Translations under genes and position numbers: made by a program
Notes under the pieces: model-generated
The model's input: only the letters and a program-made list of their open reading frames with translations
Told to the model about the DNA's origin: nothing
The model's database searches: none
Shown: piece by piece, positions 17,001-23,507 of the stretch
Numbering within the stretch: position 1 is the stretch's first letter
Layout: each line of letters starts with the position of its first letter
Virus record (IMG/VR): IMGVR_UViG_3300035701_000030
Location: 1-61,499 of that record
From: a virus
Strand: one strand, 5' to 3'
Length of the DNA: 61,499 nt

Positions 17001-17941
17001 ATGCTCAGACAGAGGCGTGGATAACGCTTAGAAACCTTAAGATTTATAGTCAAGCAAGAACGTTTGTTGTAAAGACAACAATTAGGGGGGCACAGGCACA
17101 AGTACAGATAGGCGGGTTCCAATATAGCCAAGCACAAGCGCGAATACTGGCTTATAACGTCCCTAAAGTAGCTCAATCGGCTGGTTATATACTTGCTAAT
17201 ATAAATATTGTGCCCCCAATCCCTACGAGCGGGATGGCTAGATATCTTGTTCAGTATAATGGCCATCTAGTACCGGGATATGCTCAGAGTGAGTCCTATG
17301 ATTCGATAGCCAATACCGCTTCGCATTATACAGCCTATTTTGATAGTTCCTTAAGCGAATATATAGGGCTAGAAAATAAAATTATTAGTCTTACCATGAA
17401 GGTATGGGAGCCAACCTATCTTGAATGTAAACTAAAAGTGCAGGAAGCTGCAACAATATTAAGGTCAGTTAGAAAGCAATTTGCTAGATTATATATACAA
17501 CGCACAGATAGGTATTATTTAGCTATGCCAAAGAGCCTAAAGATGGCCAAGGATGTTTCTTCAAGCGGAAAGTTTATTGATTATGATATGGAATTTGAGG
17601 CTAAACCTTGGATAATAGAGGATAGAATAAACACTATTTCTGGCACAGGGATAATAGATACAGGAGCTAGATTTGGCGGCTGGACCCCAACTACTATTCT
17701 TGTTACTGGAACAGACATTACAATAAGCGGACTTACGGAGCAGGGGCAAGATACGGGAACTATCTCAATAAGTGGGTATGTAGAAAACTTTGTTGTAGAT
17801 ACAGAGGACTTTACATCAGGGAACAACGCAGTAATAACTCCAAAGAATTATGGCATATATGTAGGGCCGGGAAAGACATACTTCACTATATCAGGGGCTA
17901 CTAGTTGCATAATTACTTATCAAAATAGGTGGTATTTATAG
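11078..17941 (+). CDS. Giant tail-tip protein: AQA-repeat/carbohydrate-binding mosaic with C-terminal Dit-like domain
   Basis: 2287 residues. Roughly 50 degenerate repeats of 13-16 residues, consensus aromatic-[GSA]-Q-A-x-A-x-[IL]-x(2)-[YF], are interrupted by globular modules: two related jelly-roll-like domains (about 64-275 and 344-550, both with FxRxTT...DxGxTWxW and AHxWKxGxxEPxTW), a discoidin-like segment (about 734-886), a LamG/concanavalin-like domain (about 1060-1196, TVETWVKWDG, WYHVAAVMYT, YVNGVLQSL), a PA14-like domain (about 1257-1407, RFTADATGTWSFRTVSDDNS) and a second discoidin-like domain (about 1557-1727, LIIDLGQHRVITGYYI). Residues 2052-2287 are Dit-like. The likely role is tail-tip assembly and binding of host surface glycans. 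The next gene starts directly at the base after its stop. Confidence 0.85.
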   Translation: MEYQEVGQAEVQIVLTDIQVYAQADSQILTINYAVGNSVTQILATYSESGQALAIIQIPSLPVYFYDSFTRTTTAPPANVGTADTGQTWYWNDYDENLGFALSTLHVESGALVLPNEGPAHSNYDAINGAPSIEEGEFLIDFWVPAAGDIYLDFRWFDKNWYIVVFDTSETTFTLAGDIGETVSITGRDAWYRLRVIVEGSISSTKAHIWKIGETEPITWTQIQSTWKYIKSNLDGISNYGVPYRNLLPIFDIYNTPLNEAAKFDNITVSGYGYTVYNQGFGLAQTQILTTYNIYSQADSWTVYRQETGEYIWPQFGQAYAHILTIDVQAYSQALAMIALQRYTTTFSDTFSRVTTPNPFNLGTSDSGHTWNWSNWASSTPPTAIYTDGSNLIFTSGGNSAYTIYPSGPSPSSGSNYVDLLYDIWITNSYDSNHYFYWFEKDWWFYIYDNSGSTFGIWSYGGSGGYAVIRNSFYRVRAIYDPTGPGGIYLKAHMWKVGDAEPGTWTTLQVQKVYNYNSPGNTYYNQSPILYWGKPSSEAGKLDNIAYNSVYNTVYNQGQAQAQTNILTTYQQYGQAHVTLNQSQYTGQALASILSVYQNYSQAQANIRKSAGYGQARALLNRHWAFAIATFYSFNPTPGAINKWNNHAYAQAHIVKRNIRAYGLTSVLNVYRNPVSGAYIWPKFAQANTKIILTGIQKYGQAQAWMNLIIRPAQAIAQIINTDDGYRRAVLADLPMVYYPLDDGAPAGTNLVRFPVGGSASYTGYNQYSASYAYAKAADGIRSDGWAASGYASEPPEVRRWWQVDWTVPQTIKTVRLINRPSYTFGYGRIIFSDGTYYSVTFPNSGNESQLYFVDVTNVTSMRIISDGGGNSNPGFSEVEAYIDIEVDTLHSIVGRRNASWWYSTVPPSFSQTPAILSGTSIYFGNNKALDAGQNMWSADATTTLPLAIPGQHGQENNMNVISPTWWGKAGDVVTIHITTPPTSADIGIYQVGGENQWWSKNGYQTTGGLVGTAGRDVPFTLTSTGPHFVYLWTYNAGYTGTGTVTITGSPIAPESTIPMAAGSAITVETWVKWDGTTDYRMILGFDNYNFSIFAGKLGFEVPTNQYWSTASAVLIAGVWYHVAAVMYTEQPVGTANKIYVNGVLQSLSGQNPTGYFQEYFNIGGWSASNSYNVYSTLDEYAVFNYELTAEQILAHYQARIIMWHAQAQARIIGFGYPVYAQALAMIKGLEFAQAQAHIFGSYPRYGQALGLITRDGEGLVRMIWTGEYTPYPENIIAWGIEDQSGQIYYDNGGTPVPDYPGTNAGAAWTTRFTADATGTWSFRTVSDDNSEVTIDSVVIVANYSDQFTTVGTGHGDWDRFGPVELTLGQEYNLHVRWTQGGGPYTIHVYYKRPADSTWNLLLDNKPPWLPVSKIRVWAQAQAQILRPPNIRDYAQAQARILAYKVKGYGQAQSRLLAFNQNVWGQALAFVGHFQSGNAQARILAFNINKYGQSQANILKSAGYGQAQAKLNAFNVNRYAIAHAKLRAFNVNGFGQARVTVLRSASGLTQARIKQTYPLFYLNNYALSSLGATATALPAELTIPNPNDSNFGGPINTIDGNSLSLWESLVNVAPENDDERVKLIIDLGQHRVITGYYILPDKYNSTVSLQWHGSPGNTIPVTQWVTIVPNIYLPVNISTPLSGDNAVRGFIAPSNQRWWRLIVTNGGDGNRISLATFGLGVGLIQSGTFAQAMAMFGHYAVAQAAYYISPAFDQNVYGQAQADIVQTYQIYGQSEAWLIPPTQWSQALAQIIQTYALDSNAMAWIIPPTQWSQALATIKAYDIEAYGFAKAHLIGHYARFGNARTYVSKTQGYAHVAVSVFKRGNIARGGAIAYIGHFQFAQAGAFILWLAAYSNAQAQIKTDYIKSAQAIAVIQRFDKWGLAKVHILQDYRVYSQSIVLLNRTWGIGLANSQIHRTYYRCASTRTWIKDIYRGYAQTEAWITLRNLKIYSQARTFVVKTTIRGAQAQVQIGGFQYSQAQARILAYNVPKVAQSAGYILANINIVPPIPTSGMARYLVQYNGHLVPGYAQSESYDSIANTASHYTAYFDSSLSEYIGLENKIISLTMKVWEPTYLECKLKVQEAATILRSVRKQFARLYIQRTDRYYLAMPKSLKMAKDVSSSGKFIDYDMEFEAKPWIIEDRINTISGTGIIDTGARFGGWTPTTILVTGTDITISGLTEQGQDTGTISISGYVENFVVDTEDFTSGNNAVITPKNYGIYVGPGKTYFTISGATSCIITYQNRWYL
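11081..13250 (+). repeat. AQA-type peptide repeats, N-terminal blocks
   Basis: About 18 repeat units occur before residue 725 (for example YGQAQAWMN, YSQAQANIRK, FAQANTKII), split by the two jelly-roll-like domains. The repeat is at protein level; DNA copies have diverged at synonymous sites, so it is not a simple DNA tandem repeat. Confidence 0.75.
15325..15755 (+). repeat. AQA-type peptide repeats, central block
   Basis: About ten near-contiguous units of 13-16 residues (YAQAQARILAY, YGQAQSRLLAF, WGQALAFVGHF, YGQAQAKLNAF). They alternate small and hydrophobic residues in a way that suggests beta-strand rungs. Confidence 0.75.
16260..17215 (+). repeat. AQA-type peptide repeats, C-terminal block
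   Basis: About 23 units between the second discoidin-like domain and the Dit-like domain (YGQAQADIVQTY, WSQALAQIIQTY, YSQAQARILAY). Two neighbouring pairs (YGQSEAWLIPPTQ then WSQALAQI; SNAMAWIIPPTQ then WSQALATI) suggest local duplication. Confidence 0.75.
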
Positions 17942-20671
17942 ATGTTACAAGTGAGAATTAGCACTCCAGAATTCTCTGACGGGGTAAACTTTGTTGATCC
18001 CATAGTACTAGAAAAAGCAACTGATATATCCTTGCGCAAAACAGTTAGTTCCAGCGAGGAAGGCATTCAGTTTAAAGTTCCTATCAACGATATTAAAACT
18101 CCTTTTATAACCTATCTTAGATGGTGGGAATGTTGGGATACTGAAACAAATACTAGATTAAATTATGGGCCTATAGAAAGCATTAATAGGTCAGGGGGAG
18201 ATTCCAAATCTGTTTCGGGGCCGGGAAGATCCGCCTTGTTTAGAGATTATTATAAGAGTATTCAAACATTTTATTATCCAATTAACGTATTCTTAGATGA
18301 TCTTCGCTATGAAAACCTATCTTCCGAACCTAGAACAACTGCTCTTATTAATCAGGATACCTCTTCTGCCTATTATGGCGTAAGTAAGCGTAGCAAGGAT
18401 TATGTTATAGATGAACAAACGGGGTATGTTGCCGTGGGAAGAGATACACCCTCTAGGGGTGTTATTAAAACATCCCAATTTTGGTCGGGAATAGGCAGAG
18501 CAGATCATATTATAGTTGATCTTGGAGAAAAGTATAAAATATCAAAATCTAGGATAATTCTTCCGTGGTGGGGAGGATCTACGCAGACTTATAGTAGAAC
18601 ATATGATTGGAGTTGGCAGTATTCAAACGATAATGAGGGCTATACTTCTATATATACATCGCCAATACCTAACTACAGCAAAACTACTAATGCAGGTGGT
18701 ATAGGCCAAACTATTTATACAGGAGAGAGTGGCTTTGAGGATAGCCAGCATACAGCCACTAGCGGTGCGATAGATGCTAGGTATTGGAAATTAGATATAA
18801 GCAATACTCATGCTTGGTACGGAAATTTCTTTGTTGCAGGAACCCTTACTGATGAGTGGGCGTGGGAGTGCGGTGGTAGTAACACGTTTAAAGGTGATTC
18901 TAAGCCATCTCCCGCTACTACGAGCGGGTCCATTATACCTACTACGGATATCAACCCAAATAGCGATTGTTATGCTTCTGTTATTGAGCTAAGTCTTATG
19001 AAAAAGATAGTTGGGATGGATACTATTACTGACTTAGCCTATCACCAAATTCAAGGTGATAATAAACAAATAACTTATTGGCACATGCCAACAGAAGCGG
19101 AAATGATAGGGGGAAAAAAGTTTGAACCGGGAACGTTCTTTAGAAAGATAAAAGTATCTGGTTCCCCCGGAAAGATTAAGGATGAGTATAACACTATTAT
19201 TGCTGATGGCAACAATAGTGGTAATTGGATAAAAACCCCTGCTTATTGTAGGTTGGTTTTATTTGAGAGTGCCGCTAGGGTATTAGAAGTAGATACATGG
19301 CCCGGTAAAATGGATGCCTTTTCTTATGGTGGTAGCTATTCCTATAGTGAAATGGCTAATGACTATGCTATTTTAAATTTTAGGGGAATATCAATAAAGT
19401 GGTTTGCTACTATACCATCTGGTAAAACTCCCGGTACAGTATCAATAGAGCTTAGAAGTAAAACAGGAACAGACTCTTGGAGTGATTGGGATTTTCTAGA
19501 AGACAGTCTAACCCTGCCCTCTGATGTATCAGGGACAAAGGTTTGGGAGATAACTGTAGAATCAGAGATTTTAGTAGATGAAACCTCTTATCAACTAAGA
19601 ATAACTAATCTGGATGGTGGATTTGTATCAATAGACGCGTTTGCGGGGTATTGGTCAGCTACCATGTCGGATTATAATGAGGATCACGCTCGTATATCGT
19701 TTAGAATCCCCGCTGAGATTAATCAGATATTTGATTCTAAATTTACTAATGGTAGTGCCTATAAATTTATCGAGCCCGGAGAATATACTAAAGGCGGGTT
19801 GGGATTTATGGGAGATAGGGTTATAATATATTCCAGAAAAGGTGTTGATTATGGCCTAATTGATCTAGCTATAATAGGTAAAACTTCCGTAGGAGAAGCC
19901 GTAGTTATACACATACCGGGGGGTAATCCAAACGGGACTCTTACAGTTGATTTGGATAATCCTACGGATGTACCACAGTTTATTGTTTTTGATAGTAATG
20001 ATTATTTTGAAAATGGTCTTCCGTGGGATTGGTATAGTGCTATTGTTTATAAGCCAGAAGATCCTGATCCCATGTGGGTTGATGGTTGGTCTGTTCACGA
20101 AACCAACGGCCTTAGTGTTAAGTTTATGAATACTAATTACTTGGATATAATAAAATCTACATCTGAGGCTCTTCAAATGGAGTGGGATGTTACTGAGCTA
20201 GGTCTAAAAATTGTTCCGAGATTAGGTGAGGATACAGAAATTATATTTGCTGAGGGTCGAGGTACAACCATTGATATCGATGATACAGAAGACATTGGTG
20301 AAGTAGCTACTATGCTACTTGCTACTGGAGCCGATATAGATGGACTTCCCATGTCTACAATAGTAGAGGATAAAAAGACAAGAGCAATAATGGGTAGAAC
20401 CATTCAAAGAACTTATGACTCTCTTAGGAATACAGCAGACTATTTTACACTAATCGGAGCTTCTAGAACAGAGTTAATTAGGAGAAGAGAGCCACAGAAA
20501 AGAGTAACTGTTAAGCGTGCAACTGATATGCCTATACATGAGGGAGATAGTTTTATTGTTAAGAAGGCAGAGTTAGAATTAAGAGTTCGTGCAAATAGCA
20601 TCACTAGAACCCAATCAAATGGTGGTACAGAATGGTCTGTGGAGTGTGTAAAATGGCCAGCGATAGCTTAA
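17942..20671 (+). CDS. Tal-like tail-tip protein with discoidin-like insertion
   Basis: 909 residues, with its ATG directly abutting the preceding stop (translational coupling). Residues about 120-355 resemble an F5/8 type C (discoidin) fold: HIIVDLGEKYKISKSRIILP, YDWSWQYSNDN, ARYWKLDISNT, IELSLM. The C-terminal part (about 640-909: MNTNYLDIIKSTSEALQMEW, ILxxGADIDGLP, RRREPQKRVTVKRAT, IHEGDSFIVKKAELELRVRA) resembles the tail-associated or Gp37-like proteins found after Dit in siphophages. It probably forms the tail-tip plug/baseplate hub and binds glycans through the discoidin-like domain. No peptidase motif was seen. Confidence 0.78.
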   Translation: MLQVRISTPEFSDGVNFVDPIVLEKATDISLRKTVSSSEEGIQFKVPINDIKTPFITYLRWWECWDTETNTRLNYGPIESINRSGGDSKSVSGPGRSALFRDYYKSIQTFYYPINVFLDDLRYENLSSEPRTTALINQDTSSAYYGVSKRSKDYVIDEQTGYVAVGRDTPSRGVIKTSQFWSGIGRADHIIVDLGEKYKISKSRIILPWWGGSTQTYSRTYDWSWQYSNDNEGYTSIYTSPIPNYSKTTNAGGIGQTIYTGESGFEDSQHTATSGAIDARYWKLDISNTHAWYGNFFVAGTLTDEWAWECGGSNTFKGDSKPSPATTSGSIIPTTDINPNSDCYASVIELSLMKKIVGMDTITDLAYHQIQGDNKQITYWHMPTEAEMIGGKKFEPGTFFRKIKVSGSPGKIKDEYNTIIADGNNSGNWIKTPAYCRLVLFESAARVLEVDTWPGKMDAFSYGGSYSYSEMANDYAILNFRGISIKWFATIPSGKTPGTVSIELRSKTGTDSWSDWDFLEDSLTLPSDVSGTKVWEITVESEILVDETSYQLRITNLDGGFVSIDAFAGYWSATMSDYNEDHARISFRIPAEINQIFDSKFTNGSAYKFIEPGEYTKGGLGFMGDRVIIYSRKGVDYGLIDLAIIGKTSVGEAVVIHIPGGNPNGTLTVDLDNPTDVPQFIVFDSNDYFENGLPWDWYSAIVYKPEDPDPMWVDGWSVHETNGLSVKFMNTNYLDIIKSTSEALQMEWDVTELGLKIVPRLGEDTEIIFAEGRGTTIDIDDTEDIGEVATMLLATGADIDGLPMSTIVEDKKTRAIMGRTIQRTYDSLRNTADYFTLIGASRTELIRRREPQKRVTVKRATDMPIHEGDSFIVKKAELELRVRANSITRTQSNGGTEWSVECVKWPAIA

Positions 20672-20898
20672 AACAAGTAGGCAAAGATCTAAAGCACACA
20701 CAGGATCAAACCAACCACTCAACCCGCAGATTTGCTCAAAATTTACCTACAGTAGAAAAAAGTTTAGATAGAGTAGGTACATTATATACGTTTAGGATGG
20801 ATTTTTATACTCATACTACATCTCCTAGTGTACATATTTATATTAAAGTTTTACCCCGTTTTAGAAGTATGAGATATGTTGGTGCAGGAAATGGATAA
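20653..20898 (+). CDS. Short tail-tip protein sharing the N-terminal attachment module
   Basis: 81 residues from an internal ATG at 20653, overlapping the end of the Tal-like gene by 19 nt. An earlier ATG at 20632 is less likely. Its LKQVGKDLKHTQDQTNH-STRRFAQNLP segment aligns with the N-termini of the next two genes, and almost nothing follows the shared module. It may be a minimal adaptor, or the remnant of a longer receptor-binding gene. Confidence 0.75.
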   Translation: MASDSLKQVGKDLKHTQDQTNHSTRRFAQNLPTVEKSLDRVGTLYTFRMDFYTHTTSPSVHIYIKVLPRFRSMRYVGAGNG

Positions 20899-21583
20899 AG
20901 TAAATCAACTAGGCAAAACATTACAGAAAACTAGAAATGAAGTAAATCAAAATGCCCGACGTGGGGCAGAAAATTTTCCAACTCCTGAGATTTCGGTTAA
21001 AGATTTCAATAGATTATTTACGTATAAAAAAACGTTTGAAGCGCACTCAGATGCCTTAGTCCGTCTTAACGTCGGGTTAAAAGAAATTACCACGCCTTGT
21101 TCTGTTAATCCCCCTATAATTAATAAGTGGTGTAGGTTGAAATTTAATGATGCCGGAATACCGGGCACTATGCTTGAAAGTAACGGTGAATTTATTCTTA
21201 ATGGTGACGGTACGATAACTGTGCCGGATAGCGGCTGCTACTCAATAACACTTACCTCTGCTGCTTGGGGGCTATCTTATACTGCGGGGCTGTCTCAATT
21301 TGCTTCTTTCTATCATAACTATAAGGTAGTAAAGTCTTATACCAAGTATGCTACAGGGTTTATTTCTATTTTAGGCCCATTAATATGGGTAATTCCATCT
21401 ATTACCCACCTATATCAAGTTATAGAAGCTAAGGCAGGAGATACATTAAGTGCATCCCTATCAGAGAATATAGGTGGGTTATGTTCAGGAACTTGGTGGG
21501 GATGTTTACTACATAACGCATTCTTCGGGCTTTCTAATACTTGGATTAAAATTGATTTAATAGCTCTAGCGGAGAGTGTATAA
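20891..21583 (+). CDS. Putative receptor-binding/tail-tip protein, shared N-terminal module
   Basis: 230 residues. The ATG at 20891 (after GCAGGAA) is preferred over 20876 because MDKVNQLGKTLQKTRNEVNQN then lines up with both paralogues. Residues 1-65 are the shared module. The rest is a beta-rich, Ser/Gly/aromatic domain (FNDAGIPGTMLESNG, VPDSGCYSITLTSAAWG) reminiscent of TNF/C1q-type jelly rolls, but not diagnostic. Its start overlaps the previous stop and its end overlaps the next start, so the three genes are coupled. Confidence 0.75.
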   Translation: MDKVNQLGKTLQKTRNEVNQNARRGAENFPTPEISVKDFNRLFTYKKTFEAHSDALVRLNVGLKEITTPCSVNPPIINKWCRLKFNDAGIPGTMLESNGEFILNGDGTITVPDSGCYSITLTSAAWGLSYTAGLSQFASFYHNYKVVKSYTKYATGFISILGPLIWVIPSITHLYQVIEAKAGDTLSASLSENIGGLCSGTWWGCLLHNAFFGLSNTWIKIDLIALAESV

Positions 21584-22842
21584 TGAGAGGTTTACGTAAA
21601 ATAGGGGAATCCCTACAAAAAGATGCTACCGAAACTGCTCATAATACACGCAGAATTGCCGCTAATTTGCCTTTAATCGAGAGAAAGTTAGACATAGTAT
21701 CAGGCGATACTAATTATAAGTTAGAGTTTCCTATAACAGAAAGAAGTCACGCTGTTAGTTTAAACATACAGATAAAGCCAGATAATTGCTGTGATTGTTT
21801 ACCGGGGGCAGAGCCAGCTAGGAGATACATGACGGGATATGCCGACTACTTCTGGAATGAGCAACTTCAAATTATACATGATCCTAGTGGCCATCCTGAA
21901 TTAGACTCTTATCCGCCACACCAACAGGAAAGTGGAGTGGACTATCGAGCAAGATACCATGATCCCCTAGATACAGAGGGAAGTATTACAAACATATGGT
22001 TTGCTTGGGAAAACTATCCTTGGTTCTTCCCAACAGTTGAAAATAACTGGAACTATGGACAATTTCTACCCATGCTTGATGGGGGAATAAGGGTTCCTGT
22101 TAATGGCGTATACACCATGATATTTAGAAACAGGGCAGGAGGAGGTACAACAGATAGTAGCCAAATCGTAGCCTCTATAAAGCGCCTACCTAATGGGGAA
22201 GATACATTTGATCCTACTAAGTGGGAAACTATCTCTAGGAAAATATACTCTACTGCTAGGGAAAATATTTGCACATATATTCCTCTAAGTTGGGCATTAG
22301 GGTGGGGATGGAATCCTGATCCTATAGATATTATTACAGTAGGTGGGGGAGAGTACGCTAAATGTTGCGCCTCTTATGGGCGAAATATAAACTTTGGCCC
22401 AACAGTTATTGAGCGCATAGGGGGACTTTACATAGAAGTTTATGCCTATTGCGTACCACTTAATGAGGGCGATCTTATAGGCGGCTGGCTAAAAGCTACT
22501 GATGTAAATAGTTGGAAACCTAGTGAGTCCAACGGAGCAGAGTCTAGTACTACAATGATTGATTTAATCGGATTAGGTTTTGGAGCATTAACGGGATTAA
22601 TAACCCACGATAATACCGGGCAACCCTTAGAGGGAGTTACAGTAGTTGCTAATAATGGATCAACATCGTTTGAGACACTTACGAATGATGAGGGTAGGTA
22701 TACCTTTTATGATTTAACTCCTGATTTAACTTATACAGTTACTATATCTAAGAATGGGTACTTTACTCAGTCCAAAACTATTAAAATAGTATTTAATGTA
22801 TTAGTGGAGTTAGATTTTATAATATTACACGTACCACAGTAG
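21583..22842 (+). CDS. Putative receptor-binding protein with C-terminal carboxypeptidase-regulatory-like domain
   Basis: 419 residues starting in a TAATG overlap. Residues 1-65 are the shared module (LRKIGESLQKDATETAHNTR). The middle is a large aromatic-rich beta domain with a CCDCLPG motif. Residues about 340-419 form a classic carboxypeptidase-regulatory/CNA-B-like Ig domain (GLITHDNTGQPLEGVTVVAN, TNDEGRYTFYDL, YTVTISKNGYF). Such domains are common in surface-binding proteins. It is likely a host-adsorption protein of the tail tip. Confidence 0.75.
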   Translation: MRGLRKIGESLQKDATETAHNTRRIAANLPLIERKLDIVSGDTNYKLEFPITERSHAVSLNIQIKPDNCCDCLPGAEPARRYMTGYADYFWNEQLQIIHDPSGHPELDSYPPHQQESGVDYRARYHDPLDTEGSITNIWFAWENYPWFFPTVENNWNYGQFLPMLDGGIRVPVNGVYTMIFRNRAGGGTTDSSQIVASIKRLPNGEDTFDPTKWETISRKIYSTARENICTYIPLSWALGWGWNPDPIDIITVGGGEYAKCCASYGRNINFGPTVIERIGGLYIEVYAYCVPLNEGDLIGGWLKATDVNSWKPSESNGAESSTTMIDLIGLGFGALTGLITHDNTGQPLEGVTVVANNGSTSFETLTNDEGRYTFYDLTPDLTYTVTISKNGYFTQSKTIKIVFNVLVELDFIILHVPQ

Positions 22843-22853
22843 GAGATTAAACT

Positions 22854-23117
22854 ATGGCGTATCCAACAGGACTTAAGATTTTTGTGGACGGAATTGATGC
22901 AACATACTATATATTTGGCAAAAATACGTTTGATCCAGACGATATAACTAATACAGTTAGGGGTATTGATATAACTCCCTATTTAAGAAAGGCCAGAATA
23001 TCTAGCTCAACGGATAGAAACTATCGTAGCGATCCTTCTCAGTCTAATCTACATACGATTGAAATTACCGCTGAGGATGGAAATGGTCGTGTGGAATGCC
23101 GTGTGGAAGTGAGGTAG
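22854..23117 (+). CDS. Small tail-region protein, unknown
   Basis: 87 residues with a TAGGAG ribosome site, 11 nt after the previous gene. The sequence (GLKIFVDGIDATYYIFGKNT, GIDITPYLRKARISSS, LHTIEITAEDGNGRVECRV) is beta-rich. The phrase ITPYLRKARIS resembles small baseplate/tail proteins that attach to the tail tip, but I cannot name a family. Confidence 0.7.
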   Translation: MAYPTGLKIFVDGIDATYYIFGKNTFDPDDITNTVRGIDITPYLRKARISSSTDRNYRSDPSQSNLHTIEITAEDGNGRVECRVEVR

Positions 23118-23122
23118 AATAG

Positions 23123-23335
23123 ATGGGGAAAATATCGTGGAGTATAGCGTCCTCAATAGATAAGGACTATATATTCGAATTAGCTACTACTAAGGGCTGG
23201 CTAAACAATCCGCCTTTGGTACAAGTTAAGAAGTATAAGGGGCTAGAAGAGTGGTACGTTATTGAGCCATATGAGGAGCATTGTAATTGCCCCAATTTAG
23301 TATATCCACCAGAGGAGCTACAAAATGCCAGATAA
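23123..23335 (+). CDS. Hypothetical small protein
   Basis: 70 residues. The ribosome site GAGGT precedes the ATG by 7 nt. It contains ELATTKGWLNNPPLVQ and a CNCPNL motif near the C-terminus. It overlaps the next gene by 11 nt. Its position at the end of the tail module suggests a virion or lysis-adjacent role only by context. Confidence 0.65.
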   Translation: MGKISWSIASSIDKDYIFELATTKGWLNNPPLVQVKKYKGLEEWYVIEPYEEHCNCPNLVYPPEELQNAR

Positions 23336-23507
23336 AGAAATCTTAGAGGCTATAGAACAACGAATAAATCAAGCACATCTTGATAAGGCTGATGAAGAAT
23401 TAACTCAGGCAGAGTGGGATCGTGAATACCTATTTGGGCTTTTTATGGTCTATCTTAAGGAAGCTATAGTAGAGCTAATATCGCAGGGATTAGTGTTAGG
23501 AGATTAA
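23325..23507 (+). CDS. Hypothetical small helical protein
   Basis: 60 residues, charged and helical (EQRINQAHLDKADEELTQAE), with a hydrophobic C-terminal third. It is followed with no gap by the glycosyltransferase gene, so the two are probably co-translated. No family recognised. Confidence 0.65.
   Translation: MPDKEILEAIEQRINQAHLDKADEELTQAEWDREYLFGLFMVYLKEAIVELISQGLVLGD

Noticed and set aside
11078-17941. CRISPR or DNA tandem repeats suggested by the repeated text of the giant gene
   Set aside because: The repetition is at protein level with variable synonymous codons and no regular spacers; no CRISPR array or cas gene is present.
17234-17941. Separate translation of the Dit-like end of the giant gene from the ATG near 17234
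   Set aside because: No convincing ribosome site precedes that ATG; the frame is continuous with the repeats.
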